From Halobacillus litoralis (GTDB taxonomy: Bacteria; Bacillota; Bacilli; Bacillales; Halobacillaceae), in assembly GCF_009856355.1 (NCBI RefSeq), contig NZ_WMEW01000002.1:186001-250000 (forward strand): DNA of 64,000 nucleotides, in the 5' to 3' direction. The notes below the pieces were generated by a model that saw nothing but the letters and a program-made list of their open reading frames with translations, had not been told where the DNA came from and searched no databases. This document shows positions 9,081 to 17,732 of the stretch, in pieces (the stretch's first letter is position 1; each line of letters starts with the position of its first letter). A program made the position numbers and the translations under genes.

Positions 9081-9692
9081 AAAGGAATGGTCACAAAACG
9101 GGTAAAAATTGCGGCTTAGGTCTAGTAGGTTTTCCCAATCAAGTACCGAGTGTCACCACTCTGGCGGTTCCCCTTTAAACTCGACTCAGCCTCGTTTCCG
9201 ATAACTGGACTAGATTGCCACTTAGTCCGCACTATAATTCCCGTTTCATGTCCATAGAACAGTCTAGGGGATTTCCCCGACAGCCTTTGACCGTTCCTTA
9301 GCCTCTTTTGCAGTTCTGATTTCATACAGCTTACGTCCCAGGACCACAGTGGCCATCTGTAGTCACAGGGGCTCATGGACTGTAATCCCCTCAAGAACCA
9401 CTCAAGGCAGGCTACGCTGCGCACATAGATGTTACTCCATGTGCTGCAGGTTCATACCCCATTTCATAACGGTATCTGGCTCAGAGACCGTTACAAGAAT
9501 GGGCCTCCGCGGAAGCAGGGTCAACGCCCACATGCCTTTGTGGATCGCCCTGCAACCTTAACTCCCAGCATCGACCCAAGGCTGGGCGCCTCAAGCCGAC
9601 ACAAGGAACTTCATCGATGTGCCCTTTGGCGGATTTTTAGGCCCGCCTTCAGGAACGGAGGACCGACTAGAATACTGCACCATTCCTTTTGT
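9081..9692 (-). ncRNA. ole: OLE RNA (ornate large extremophilic RNA)
   Basis: About 610 nt of highly structured non-coding DNA between ispA and oapA. The transcript ends pair perfectly: AAAGGAATGGT at the 5' end with ACCATTCCTTT at the 3' end (about 9679-9689 with 9081-9091). Internal hairpins include GGCGG/CCGCC (9628-9647), CCCAGC/GCTGGG (9564-9586), GCAGGG/CCCTGC (9515-9553), AACGGT/ACCGTT inside CCCATT/AATGGG (about 9459-9502) and GCACAT/ATGTGC (9421-9444). Length, position after ispA and before the oapA-dxs pair, and architecture fit OLE RNA as described in B. halodurans. There it forms a membrane ribonucleoprotein linked to tolerance of cold, short-chain alcohols and magnesium stress. 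Open frames crossing it on both strands look random. The exact ends are inferred from the pairing and the promoter. Confidence 0.93.
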
Positions 9693-9698
9693 AAAAAT

Positions 9699-9727
9699 AA
9701 TATATCATATTTCAGCAGACACCTCAA
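9699..9727 (-). promoter_or_regulatory. Sigma-A promoter with extended -10 driving OLE RNA
   Basis: Minus-strand TTGAGG (9722-9727), exactly 17 bases, then TATATT (9699-9704) preceded by TGA, giving an extended -10. The predicted start near 9692 falls just before the 5' strand of the OLE closing stem. The promoter lies between the ispA stop and the RNA, so OLE/oapA/dxs/tlyA can be transcribed independently of the upstream genes. Confidence 0.7.
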
Positions 9728-9742
9728 TCGAAATCCACTGGA

Positions 9743-10621
9743 TCAATGATCACGTGTGCTCAAATAGTGAATAAGTTGTGACAGAACCGTGCCTTCCACA
9801 CCCGCTTCTTTCAGTGCCGCCTGTGCGGTTCCGACGTAATCGTTCTTCTGATTTACCGCACCATCCAGGCCAAGGAGACCGGGATAGGTACTCTTATCAT
9901 TGATCACATCACTGCCTACAGGTTTGCCGATCACTTCTGCATCGCCGGTAACATCAAGGATGTCGTCCTGAATCTGGAAAATGAGACCGAGAGCTTCTGC
10001 CATTTCACTCATCTGCTCCATCGATTCTTCTGATGCATTTCCGAGCCTCGCCCCTGCGCAGATAGCAAAATCCAATAACCGCCCCGTCTTGTTTTTATGA
10101 ATATTCTCCAGGGCCTCGAGAGAAATTTCTTTTCCTTCACTCAGCATATCCTGCATCTGGCCTTCAACCATTCCCCTTGGACCGGCCGCCTTTGTCAGTT
10201 CTTGAATGAGAAATAATTTCTCTGTTTGTTCAAGAGACGGATCCTCAGCAATCAGCTGGGTGCTCATCGTAAGCAGGGCATCTCCGGCAAGGATGGCTGT
10301 CGCTTCATCGAATTTCTTATGGTTGGTAGGCATCCCGCGTCTGTAATCATCATTATCCATAGCCGGCAGATCATCATGGATTAAGGAATACGTATGCACC
10401 ATTTCAAGGGCAGCAGCGGCTGTCACCCCTTTTTCTGACGGGGCACCAAAGGCTTCGGCTGTTGCAAGGAGCAGAATCGGCCGCAGTCTTTTGCCGCCCG
10501 CTTCTATTGAATAAAGAATGGAATCCTGCAGTCTTCCAGGAACAGTATAGTCCCTTACATACATCCTCAACTGCTCATTAATGAATGACTGTTTATCTGA
10601 TAAATAGGCTTTCAGCTCCAC
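9743..10621 (-). CDS. ispA: Farnesyl diphosphate synthase (polyprenyl synthetase)
   Basis: Condenses dimethylallyl/geranyl diphosphate with isopentenyl diphosphate to farnesyl diphosphate, for undecaprenyl lipid and quinone synthesis. The 292-residue product has the substrate lysine region GGKRLRP, the first Asp-rich motif DDLPAMDND (83-91) and the second, QDDILDVTGD. The FARM of type DDxxxxD with aromatic context Y78 fits a C15 product. Start GTG 10621 after AGGAGG; 3 bases after xseB. Followed directly by the OLE RNA. Confidence 0.96.
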   Translation of the reverse strand: MELKAYLSDKQSFINEQLRMYVRDYTVPGRLQDSILYSIEAGGKRLRPILLLATAEAFGAPSEKGVTAAAALEMVHTYSLIHDDLPAMDNDDYRRGMPTNHKKFDEATAILAGDALLTMSTQLIAEDPSLEQTEKLFLIQELTKAAGPRGMVEGQMQDMLSEGKEISLEALENIHKNKTGRLLDFAICAGARLGNASEESMEQMSEMAEALGLIFQIQDDILDVTGDAEVIGKPVGSDVINDKSTYPGLLGLDGAVNQKNDYVGTAQAALKEAGVEGTVLSQLIHYLSTRDH

Positions 10622-10624
10622 AGG

Positions 10625-10861
10625 CTACTCTTCCTCCTGTACAGTGAATGGCTCAAAGTTCCCATGTTCATTCATGATCTGCTGCATCTGCTCTTCCACT
10701 GTTCCCAGTTTTTCACTGCATACTTTCGAAAGCTTCATTCCCTCCTGGTAGTACTGGATAGCTTTCTCAAGGGGAACTTCGCCGGTTTCAAGCTTCTCAA
10801 CAATTTCCTCAAGCTGATTCATAGCTTCTTCAAAACTGATTTCCTGCTTATTTTCCTCCAT
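10625..10861 (-). CDS. xseB: Exodeoxyribonuclease VII small subunit
   Basis: Small subunit of the ExoVII single-strand nuclease. 78-residue helical protein with the family signature [21 protein letters not shown] and [14 protein letters not shown]. Start at ATG 10861, because AAGGAGG is six bases from it and directly abuts the other ATG. Overlaps the end of xseA by 14 bases, so translation is coupled. Confidence 0.96.
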   Translation of the reverse strand: MEENKQEISFEEAMNQLEEIVEKLETGEVPLEKAIQYYQEGMKLSKVCSEKLGTVEEQMQQIMNEHGNFEPFTVQEEE

Positions 10862-12203
10862 TTTCATCCTCCTTCACCGATGTAACCTGACATTGAATCA
10901 GACCGTCCTGGATCTTAAGGGAAAGACTGCTTCCCTCTGACACCTGACTTGTCTTTTTAATGACCTGATCTTCCTCATCAAAAGGAATAGCATAGCCGCG
11001 TTTCATAATTTCCAGTGGGTTAAGCAGTGTTAGTTTATCAAGCGTGGAACGAAAACGGTCTTTCTTACGGGAGACGATGGTATCGAATGCTTTCTGAAGC
11101 TGTTTCGTCTCCCTTTGAAGCGCTTCGGTTCCTTCCTTGATTTTTTTATCCGGTCCCTGCTGTTCCAGACGTTTGATGAGATAGTTGAGCTGTTCCCGGC
11201 GGCTCGACTGCTGCGTGCTCATCTGTCTCGACAGACGCTCCAGCACCCGGTCCAAATCCTGTTCTTTCTGACGCATCAGCTGTTCCGGATACTTAAACGC
11301 GTAGGATTTTTTCAACCGGTTCAGTTTCTGTCTCGATTCTGCCCGTCGCCCATCCATTGATCTTATCAGCCTCTGTCTGAACTGCTGCACCTGCTCCCTT
11401 AGTTCTTGAATGGAAGGCACGGCCACCTCTGCGGCTCCTGTAGGTGTTGGAGCTCTCAGATCGGCTGCAAAATCGCTGATGGTTGTATCTGTTTCATGGC
11501 CGACGGCTGAGATGATCGGAATGGTCGACTCTGCAATAGCCCGGGCGACCATTTCTTCATTGAATCCCCAGAGATCTTCAATCGATCCTCCACCTCGACC
11601 CACGATTAATACATCACAATCGAGATGCTCATTAGCGTACCGGATGGCATTTGAAACCGACGCTGCCGCGCGCTCCCCCTGTACGAGAACGGGAAGGATG
11701 GACACCGGAACGATCGGATAGCGTCTCTTTATCGTCGTCAGGATGTCCCTGACAGCTGCGCCGGTTGGAGAAGTAATGACGCCGATATGTTTCGGATATG
11801 TAGGAAGCTTTTTCTTACGTTCCTTCGCAAACAAGCCTTCTTTCTCCAATTTTTCCTTCAGCTGTTCGAAAGCAAAATAAAGAGCTCCAATTCCGTCCGG
11901 CTGCATTTCCTTAATATACAGCTGATACTGGCCCATTGGTTCATATACGTTGATTTCACCTTTCACAAGGACATTCATCCCATTTTCAGGCATGAATTTC
12001 AACGAGCGGTTGCTTCCTGCAAACATCACGGCCTGAATTCTTGCCTGATCATCTTTCAGGGACATATACATATGCCCTCTTGAATGATGTTTGAAGTTGG
12101 AGATTTCCCCCCTCAGCCACACGGTCTTCAGATGGGGATCGCCGGATAGTTTCCGCTTAATATATTTGGTTAATGCCGTTACCGTTAAATACTGGTCCTG
12201 CAC
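10848..12203 (-). CDS. xseA: Exodeoxyribonuclease VII large subunit
   Basis: Catalytic subunit of ExoVII. The 451-residue product has an N-terminal OB-fold ([23 protein letters not shown] region), a catalytic domain with [29 protein letters not shown] and [16 protein letters not shown], and a long coiled-coil (about residues 265-390) before the C-terminal GYAIP segment. Start GTG 12203 with AAGGAGG. Follows folD by 12 bases in the same operon. Confidence 0.97.
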   Translation of the reverse strand: MQDQYLTVTALTKYIKRKLSGDPHLKTVWLRGEISNFKHHSRGHMYMSLKDDQARIQAVMFAGSNRSLKFMPENGMNVLVKGEINVYEPMGQYQLYIKEMQPDGIGALYFAFEQLKEKLEKEGLFAKERKKKLPTYPKHIGVITSPTGAAVRDILTTIKRRYPIVPVSILPVLVQGERAAASVSNAIRYANEHLDCDVLIVGRGGGSIEDLWGFNEEMVARAIAESTIPIISAVGHETDTTISDFAADLRAPTPTGAAEVAVPSIQELREQVQQFRQRLIRSMDGRRAESRQKLNRLKKSYAFKYPEQLMRQKEQDLDRVLERLSRQMSTQQSSRREQLNYLIKRLEQQGPDKKIKEGTEALQRETKQLQKAFDTIVSRKKDRFRSTLDKLTLLNPLEIMKRGYAIPFDEEDQVIKKTSQVSEGSSLSLKIQDGLIQCQVTSVKEDENGGK

Positions 12204-12215
12204 GATAACGCCTCC

Positions 12216-13067
12216 TTACACGCGGTGAATACGCTTCGCCGCCTTAATGGTGTTGTGGAGAAGCATGGTAATGGTCATCGGACCGACCCCTTTTGGAACA
12301 GGAGTAATATGGGAGGCCACCTCCTGAGCTGATTCAAAATCAACATCGCCCGTCAACTTTCCGTCTACACGGTTGACACCAACATCGATAACGACGGCCC
12401 CTTCCTTTACATGCTCTCCGGTTACAAGCCCCGGCCTGCCTGCCGCTACAATCAGGATGTCGGCCTGTTTTGTATGGGATTTTAAATCCTTTGTCCGGGA
12501 GTGGCAGTGGGTCACTGTTGCATTTTTATTCAGAAGAAGCTGCCCTACAGGTTTTCCGACGAGGTTACTACGACCTACAATGACTGCATGTTTTCCTTCT
12601 ACATCAATAGCTGCACGTTCAAGCATCACCATAATGCCGTATGGCGTGCAGGGGAAAAAGGTATCCTGGCCTGTCAGCATTCGGCCTACATTTTCAGGAT
12701 GAAACCCATCGACATCCTTGCTCGGGTCGATCGCTTCAATTATTTTCTGGTCGGAAATATGATCCGGAACCGGAAGCTGCACGAGAATACCATGAACCGT
12801 ATCATCCTGGTTCAACCGGCTGATTAAATCCAGAAGGTCCTGCTCCGATGTATCCTCAGGAAGTTCAATAAGATCGGAATCCATTCCGACTTTTTCAGAA
12901 GCCCGCTGCTTTCCTTTTACATAAGACTTAGATGCAGGATCCTCTCCGATAATGACCACAACTAACTTCGGGTGTACACCTTTTTCATGAAGAGTGGTGA
13001 TCTCCTGCTTCATCTCTTCCCGTAAATTTTCTGCTAACTGCTTTCCATAAATAACTTCTGCTACCAT
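12216..13067 (-). CDS. folD: Bifunctional methylenetetrahydrofolate dehydrogenase/cyclohydrolase
   Basis: Interconverts 5,10-methylene-THF, methenyl-THF and 10-formyl-THF with NADP. The 283-residue product has the catalytic YVKGKQRASEKVGM segment (Lys in SYVKGK), GILVQLPVP, DVDGFHPENVGRM, the dinucleotide-binding VIVGRSNLVGKPVGQLL and the C-terminal TPVPKGVGPMT motif. GGGGG precedes ATG 13067. Lies between nusB and xseA, same as in B. subtilis. Confidence 0.97.
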   Translation of the reverse strand: MVAEVIYGKQLAENLREEMKQEITTLHEKGVHPKLVVVIIGEDPASKSYVKGKQRASEKVGMDSDLIELPEDTSEQDLLDLISRLNQDDTVHGILVQLPVPDHISDQKIIEAIDPSKDVDGFHPENVGRMLTGQDTFFPCTPYGIMVMLERAAIDVEGKHAVIVGRSNLVGKPVGQLLLNKNATVTHCHSRTKDLKSHTKQADILIVAAGRPGLVTGEHVKEGAVVIDVGVNRVDGKLTGDVDFESAQEVASHITPVPKGVGPMTITMLLHNTIKAAKRIHRV

Positions 13068-13089
13068 CTCCGATTCCCCCTGTTCAATG

Positions 13090-13467
13090 TTAGATCATCT
13101 TGGATAAAACGCCGTTGACGAACTTCCCGGAATCTTCTTCTCCGAAGATTTTAGCAAGTTCCACGGCTTCATTAATAGCTACTTGTGTCGGGACATCTTC
13201 GTTATGCTTCATTTCGTATGCGGCCATACGAAGAACGGTTTTCTCCACTTTCGGAAGCCGTGGGAAGGTCCAGTTATCCAAGTGGCCGGCGATCCACTGA
13301 TCGAGATCATCCCGGTAGTCCATGACTCCGTGGACCAGATCGTTCAGGAATGGATCCACCTCCGGATCCTCTACCACATGCTGAATGGCCTCGTCTGTAT
13401 CAATATCCTCAGTAATCGTCTGAAAAAGCGCCTGAAATGCTTTTTCTCGTGCTGTGCGTCGTTTCAT
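13090..13467 (-). CDS. nusB: Transcription antitermination factor NusB
   Basis: Binds boxA RNA with S10 during rRNA antitermination. The 125-residue all-helical product starts MKRRTAREKAFQALFQ, the typical arginine-rich N-terminus, and carries the C-terminal signature AINEAVELAKIFG and KFVNGVL. ATG 13467 is preferred over one six bases earlier because of spacing from AAAGGAGA. Confidence 0.96.
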   Translation of the reverse strand: MKRRTAREKAFQALFQTITEDIDTDEAIQHVVEDPEVDPFLNDLVHGVMDYRDDLDQWIAGHLDNWTFPRLPKVEKTVLRMAAYEMKHNEDVPTQVAINEAVELAKIFGEEDSGKFVNGVLSKMI

Positions 13468-13562
13468 GTTCATTCTCCTTTAAGGTAATATCCGTTAGAA
13501 TCATAACATTTTAGTGGGATAAAAGCCATGATAACAAGGATATAAAGCCTGTTGTCTCCTGA

Positions 13563-13604
13563 CTGCAAAAAGAAAAATCAGAAAGGGTTCCCCCTTTCTG
13601 ATTC
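13563..13604 (-). terminator. Terminator after the Asp23-like gene
   Basis: Minus-strand stem ATCAGAAAGGG / CCCTTTCTGAT followed by TTTTTCTTTTT. Located between the Asp23-family gene and nusB, so accB-accC-asp23 probably ends here and nusB onward is at least partly separate. Confidence 0.85.
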
Positions 13605-14012
13605 CTATGAATAGGCTTCTGTTTCGCTTTCTTCCTCTTTCGTCCCATCCATTTGGATACCGACGATGTGAACATTGATTTCACTGATTTCAAGAGCTGT
13701 CATGTTTTTCAAGGCCTGACGGGTATTGTCCTGGATTTTCTGAGCTGTATCCGGAATACTGATGCCGTAATCCATAACGACATAAGCATCAATCAAAATG
13801 CCGCTTTCCGTCAACTCTACCTTGACACCCTTACCGTGGTTTTTCTTGCCTAGACGTTCGGCTACACCGGAGGCAAAGTTCCCCCGCATCGAAGCAACCC
13901 CTGCTACTTCAGATACGGCTATGCCGGCAATGACTTCAATAACTTCAGGAGCAATCTCAATATTGCCTAATGTCGATCCATCTGTCACATTCAACAATTG
14001 TTTATCAGTCAT
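13605..14012 (-). CDS. Asp23/Gls24 family protein (YqhY-like)
   Basis: The 135-residue product contains the DUF322/Asp23 domain: IEIAPEVIEVIAGIAVSEV near the N-terminus, then GVKVELTESGILIDAYVVMDYG. YqhY in B. subtilis is cotranscribed with accB-accC and affects acetyl-CoA carboxylase activity; the same order is seen here, 15 bases after accC. Soluble, no signal peptide, acidic C-terminal tail. Confidence 0.92.
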   Translation of the reverse strand: MTDKQLLNVTDGSTLGNIEIAPEVIEVIAGIAVSEVAGVASMRGNFASGVAERLGKKNHGKGVKVELTESGILIDAYVVMDYGISIPDTAQKIQDNTRQALKNMTALEISEINVHIVGIQMDGTKEEESETEAYS

Positions 14013-14027
14013 TCATGACCACTCCTT

Positions 14028-15386
14028 TTAAGCTTCGTCTTTCATAATCGTATATTTCTCAAGGAATTTGGTGTTGAAATCGCCATTTACAAAAACCTCA
14101 TGCTCCATCATACGCTGGTGGAAAGGAATCGTTGTATGGACACCCTCTACAACAAATTCATCCAGCGCACGTCTCATGCGGCGGATGGCTTCATCCCTGT
14201 CACGGCCGTATGTGATAAGCTTGGCCACCATGGAATCGTAATAAGGAGGGATGGAATAGCCCGGATAAGCTGCCGAATCCACACGCACTCCGAGACCTCC
14301 CGGCGGCAGGTACATATCAATTTTCCCTGCGGAAGGCATGAAGTTTTTATAAGGGTTCTCCGCGTTGATCCGACATTCAATGGACCAGCCTTCAAATTCG
14401 ATATCTTCCTGTTTAAACGAAAGCTTTTCATCGTTGGCGATCAGCAGCATCTCTTTGATAAGATCCACGCCTGTCACCATTTCCGTCACCGGATGCTCTA
14501 CTTGGATACGTGTATTCATTTCCATAAAGTAAAAGGAATTGGCTTCTTTATCGAAAATGAACTCCACCGTACCGGCTCCTGAATAATTAACAGCAAGGGC
14601 TGCTTTAACTGCCGCATCCCCCATCTTTTTCCTCATCTCTTCGGAAATAGCTGGAGACGGTGTTTCTTCAATCAGCTTCTGCAGACGCCGCTGAATGGTG
14701 CAGTCACGCTCTCCCAGGTGAACAGCGTTTCCATGGTTATCAGCCAGGATCTGAATTTCTACGTGGCGGAAGTCTTCAATGAATTTCTCGATATAAACAC
14801 CAGGGTTGCCGAAAGCTGTTTCCGCTTCCTGCTGGGTCATACGGATCCCTGTCTTCAAATCCTCTTCATTACGGGCGACGCGGATTCCTTTTCCTCCACC
14901 GCCGGCTGTAGCTTTGATGATGACCGGATAGCCGATTTCCTCCGCCACCTTCAATCCTTCTTCCTCACCTTTGATGATTCCCGCAGAACCGGGAACAACC
15001 GGAACCCCTGCTTCTCTCATCGTCTCTCTGGCAACATCCTTCGTACCCATTTTTTGAATGGCGTAAGCGGACGGTCCGATAAAGGTGATGTTGCATTCTT
15101 CACACATTTCAGCAAACTCCGCGTTTTCAGAAAGGAACCCGTATCCCGGGTGGATCGCATCCGTCTGTGTCAGCGTAGCCAGACTTAAAATATTGGTATA
15201 GCTCAAGTAACTGTCTTTACTTAATGTAGGTCCAACACAATAGGCTTCATCTGCCAGCTGGACGTGTAAGGCTTCTTTATCAGCTTCAGAGTAAATGGCG
15301 ACCGTCTCAATTCCCATCTCTTTACAAGCGCGAATGATCCGGACAGCAATCTCACCTCTGTTTGCTATCAAAACTTTTTTAATCAA
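14028..15386 (-). CDS. accC: Biotin carboxylase subunit of acetyl-CoA carboxylase
   Basis: ATP-dependent carboxylation of biotin on AccB, the first step of fatty acid synthesis. The 452-residue product shows IKKVLIANRGEIAVRIIRAC at the start and the ATP-grasp glycine loop KATAGGGGKGIRV. It also has ERDCTIQRRLQKLIEETPSP and the catalytic EMNTRIQVEHPVTEMV. Start is TTG 15386 with GGGGGAT before it. 15 bases after accB. Confidence 0.98.
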   Translation of the reverse strand: MIKKVLIANRGEIAVRIIRACKEMGIETVAIYSEADKEALHVQLADEAYCVGPTLSKDSYLSYTNILSLATLTQTDAIHPGYGFLSENAEFAEMCEECNITFIGPSAYAIQKMGTKDVARETMREAGVPVVPGSAGIIKGEEEGLKVAEEIGYPVIIKATAGGGGKGIRVARNEEDLKTGIRMTQQEAETAFGNPGVYIEKFIEDFRHVEIQILADNHGNAVHLGERDCTIQRRLQKLIEETPSPAISEEMRKKMGDAAVKAALAVNYSGAGTVEFIFDKEANSFYFMEMNTRIQVEHPVTEMVTGVDLIKEMLLIANDEKLSFKQEDIEFEGWSIECRINAENPYKNFMPSAGKIDMYLPPGGLGVRVDSAAYPGYSIPPYYDSMVAKLITYGRDRDEAIRRMRRALDEFVVEGVHTTIPFHQRMMEHEVFVNGDFNTKFLEKYTIMKDEA

Positions 15387-15401
15387 CGTCTCATCCCCCG
15401 C

Positions 15402-15902
15402 TTACTTAGACTTCACTCGGAACAACGGCTGTCCATATTCGACAAGTTCCCCGTCTTTTGCCAGAATTTCTACGACCTCACCAGATACTTCCGCTTCAAT
15501 TTCATTGAAAAGCTTCATAGCTTCAACGATACATACAACGGAATCCTCTTTGACATCATCGCCGACTTTCACATAGGCATCCTGTTCCGGTGATGGCGAT
15601 ACATAGAACGTCCCAACCATTGGAGATTTGATTTCAGCATCGTAATCGCTGGAAGCAGCTTCTGCTTTCGGTGCTTCCTCTGCAGCCGGCTCCTGAGCAG
15701 CTTCCCTGCTCTCCACCGGCTCCTGAGCCTGCGGCTTCGGCTGCGCCTGTACGGTCTGCTGCGGCTGTACGGGTTCTGTAACGACCTGCTCCTGCTGTTT
15801 TTTCATTGAAACTTTCGTCCCGTTTGCTTCATAGCTGAATTCATCAATCGAAGACTGATCGATCAGCTTAATGATTTCTCTGATTTCCTGTACCTTTAAC
15901 AT
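15402..15902 (-). CDS. accB: Biotin carboxyl carrier protein of acetyl-CoA carboxylase
   Basis: Carries the carboxy-biotin between AccC and AccDA. The 166-residue product has an N-terminal helix [16 protein letters not shown] long flexible Pro/Ala/Glu/Gln linker (about residues 45-85) and a C-terminal biotinyl domain follow, with the biotinylated Lys in [16 protein letters not shown] 15902 is chosen since GGGGTG lies at the right distance; the earlier GTG is part of that ribosome site. Confidence 0.97.
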   Translation of the reverse strand: MLKVQEIREIIKLIDQSSIDEFSYEANGTKVSMKKQQEQVVTEPVQPQQTVQAQPKPQAQEPVESREAAQEPAAEEAPKAEAASSDYDAEIKSPMVGTFYVSPSPEQDAYVKVGDDVKEDSVVCIVEAMKLFNEIEAEVSGEVVEILAKDGELVEYGQPLFRVKSK

Positions 15903-15931
15903 AGCTGGCACCCCTTTTATGTATAGTTGCT

Positions 15932-15972
15932 TTATAACTGGTACTAATAACTCCTCTTAACATTCTATTATA
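15932..15972 (-). promoter_or_regulatory. Promoter of accBC with FapR-like operator
   Basis: Minus-strand TATAAT at 15967-15972 is a good -10; the -35 is weak. Downstream, TTAGTACCAGTTATAA (15932-15947) matches the left half of the FapR operator (TTAGTACC, then a symmetric half ending GTACTAA) perfectly and the right half poorly. FapR controls fatty acid genes in Bacillus, so a site here would be logical, but it is degenerate. Confidence 0.45.
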
Positions 15973-16109
15973 GATTCCTGCATTCCTGCAACTGAACCTC
16001 CCGAAAGAAGGTAGAAAGACAGGCCTCAATCGTTAACATTTGGCAGTTCTATAGGTCCCCGGATTTCTATATTCACCACTATTTCCATACAGGAATAGTT
16101 TTAACCGCA

Positions 16110-16542
16110 CAAAAAAAGCCACCGTTAAAACGGCAGCTTACAGCTTGGAGAGAAACCTTTTTTCAGTGACTCCAAAGGAGCGGGCATCCATACTTGGTCA
16201 TGGATAGGATCTTTCCCACGCAAGCGGGAGTAATACAGCCTGTAATGTTCTTTTGAAACGGCGAAGGAGCTATGCCTACCTTTTCCTTTTATCGCAGCGT
16301 AAAGTTGTTTTCCACAGGGACCGGCACGAGGAGTGTTCGGGGGTGACGCCTGCGGGAACAGCGCGAGCCGAAGATCCACTTGGTCAAATGATTTCTTGAC
16401 CAAGTCAGCTGAGGCCGTGCCCGCGGCAAGCATCCGCCGATAAGCAGAACGTGCCCCCTCTACACGACAAATGGACCACTCTAACTGGATAGGACGAACT
16501 TTTTTCTACAGACTGAAAGCTGCCGTTAAAACGGCAGCTTAC
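16110..16542. repeat. Intergenic element flanked by a 20-bp duplicated terminator
   Basis: Between accB and spoIIIAH there are about 645 bases without a gene. A 20-base sequence, CCGTTAAAACGGCAGCTTAC, occurs at 16122-16141 and again at 16523-16542, both times as half of a terminator-like hairpin. The roughly 380 bases between the copies are GC-rich with imperfect palindromes, including CTTGGTCAA / TTGACCAAG near 16380-16405. They look like a dispersed Bacillaceae intergenic repeat. An open minus-strand frame of 102 codons across it (16125-16433) looks non-genic (Pro/Cys/Ser-rich, no ribosome site). Confidence 0.6.
16519..16541 (-). terminator. Hairpin after spoIIIAH
   Basis: Perfect minus-strand stem AAGCTGCCGTT / AACGGCAGCTT directly after the spoIIIAH stop; the U-tract is missing (TCAGTC follows). 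The second copy at 16110-16135 has a run of seven T and may be the functional terminator. Confidence 0.6.
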
Positions 16543-16547
16543 GTATT

Positions 16548-17099
16548 TCATCCTGCAGGCTGGAATTGAACCTGAACCTGCTTATGTCCGAATTCATCAG
16601 AGACCATCTGGATAATCTGGTTCGTTTCTTCCTTGGATAATTCCTGAGCTTTCACCGTTACGTGCACAACGTCATCTTCAGCGCGGACGAGCACATCATC
16701 ATACTGAGCGCTTGCCAGAATCGTATTTTCAATGATGGATTCTTTTGATTGATTGGTTTTGATTGTTTCCATTTTCTCTAAAGCTTCATTTTTCTCTTCC
16801 GTCGTGAAATCACTGGACGCTACAATCTCGGAAAGCTGCTCCTGAACCTGATCCCGCTGGTTTTTCATATCCAGACGAATCGCTGAAAATAATTCGTCCG
16901 TGGAAATTTGAGAAATCACTGTACCGTCGCCTGCAGTTTCAATGTTTTCCCCTTCTGCCTCTTCACTCGTCATTTCAGCCCAGTCCTCTTCCTGAATGAA
17001 GGCCATCTCTCCGTTATCCGGGGATGTCATATAGTACACACTCAGCACGATCAAAAGACTCAACATTGTCAGAAGCCAAACGGTTTGTTTTTTTACCAA
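16548..17099 (-). CDS. spoIIIAH: SpoIIIAH, mother-cell component of the SpoIIQ-SpoIIIAH channel
   Basis: Anchored in the outer forespore membrane, it binds forespore SpoIIQ across the intermembrane space. The 183-residue product has one N-terminal membrane helix (QTVWLLTMLSLLIVLSVYYM), an acidic linker, and a C-terminal ring-building domain homologous to the EscJ/FliF fold (VRAEDDVVHVTVKAQ...QIIQMVSDEFG). Start is TTG 17099 with AAGGAGGG. Last gene of the operon. Confidence 0.95.
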   Translation of the reverse strand: MVKKQTVWLLTMLSLLIVLSVYYMTSPDNGEMAFIQEEDWAEMTSEEAEGENIETAGDGTVISQISTDELFSAIRLDMKNQRDQVQEQLSEIVASSDFTTEEKNEALEKMETIKTNQSKESIIENTILASAQYDDVLVRAEDDVVHVTVKAQELSKEETNQIIQMVSDEFGHKQVQVQFQPAG

Positions 17100-17111
17100 G
17101 GGAATCCCTCC

Positions 17112-17732
17112 TTATTGTTTAGGCAGAACTGATATTCTATGTGTCGGTACATCAAGCACCCGGGAAACAGCTTCAACCACCCATTCCTTTACTTGTATTT
17201 GATCAACCCCCTTAGCGGTTACGAATACACCGCTCACTTCAGGCTTGGACGTCTGAGTAAGCAGTGGAACTTCGCGGTCGCCTTGACGGACCAGAACCAG
17301 CTGCTGTTCTCTCGTATAATCTTCAATCTCTCTTTCTCCTCCATTCTTATCGGATTCTTTTGTGTTCTGCTTGCCTATAATTAAGTTTTTGTCATACTCC
17401 TTCTTGTGCGTGGATGAAAGGTTAATCATAATATCGACAGCACTGACTCCCTGGATGTTTTCAAGGAGCGGCTTGAGCTGCTTTTCATACTCTCCTTCCA
17501 GCTGTGTGATGGAATCGGTCTGTTCTGGAGATGGAGAAGTTTCTGAAACAGCCTGTTCCTGCGTATCCCCTGTCGTAGGAGGGGTACGGGGCTCTGCATC
17601 CGGCTGGAACCAGCTGCTGACCAGAATGATTAGAACTCCTATCATTCCAAGACCAATCAAATACTTGGTCTTATTCACCTTCTTCCCTTCCTTATCGGAC
17701 GACAGAGTGATCTTATTCCACCATTTATTCAT
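17112..17732 (-). CDS. spoIIIAG: SpoIIIAG, stage III sporulation ring protein
   Basis: The 206-residue product has a single membrane helix near residues 22-40 (YLIGLGMIGVLIILVSSWF) and an extracytoplasmic ring-building motif with LSSTHKKEYDKN, ending in GVDQIQVKEWVVEAVSRVL. In B. subtilis it forms a large ring of the feeding tube. ATG 17732 is chosen because GGGAGG lies before it; it overlaps the end of spoIIIAF by 8 bases, indicating coupled translation. Confidence 0.95.
   Translation of the reverse strand: MNKWWNKITLSSDKEGKKVNKTKYLIGLGMIGVLIILVSSWFQPDAEPRTPPTTGDTQEQAVSETSPSPEQTDSITQLEGEYEKQLKPLLENIQGVSAVDIMINLSSTHKKEYDKNLIIGKQNTKESDKNGGEREIEDYTREQQLVLVRQGDREVPLLTQTSKPEVSGVFVTAKGVDQIQVKEWVVEAVSRVLDVPTHRISVLPKQ

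Noticed and set aside
9122..9749. Open frames of about 100 codons on both strands across 9122-9424 and 9429-9749
   Set aside because: They lie in the OLE RNA, have no ribosome sites, and their Cys/Trp/Arg-rich composition is typical of translated structured RNA.
16125..16433. Minus-strand open frame of 102 codons between accB and spoIIIAH
   Set aside because: It lies in a GC-rich palindromic repeat-like element, has no ribosome site, and its Pro/Ser/Cys composition is not protein-like.
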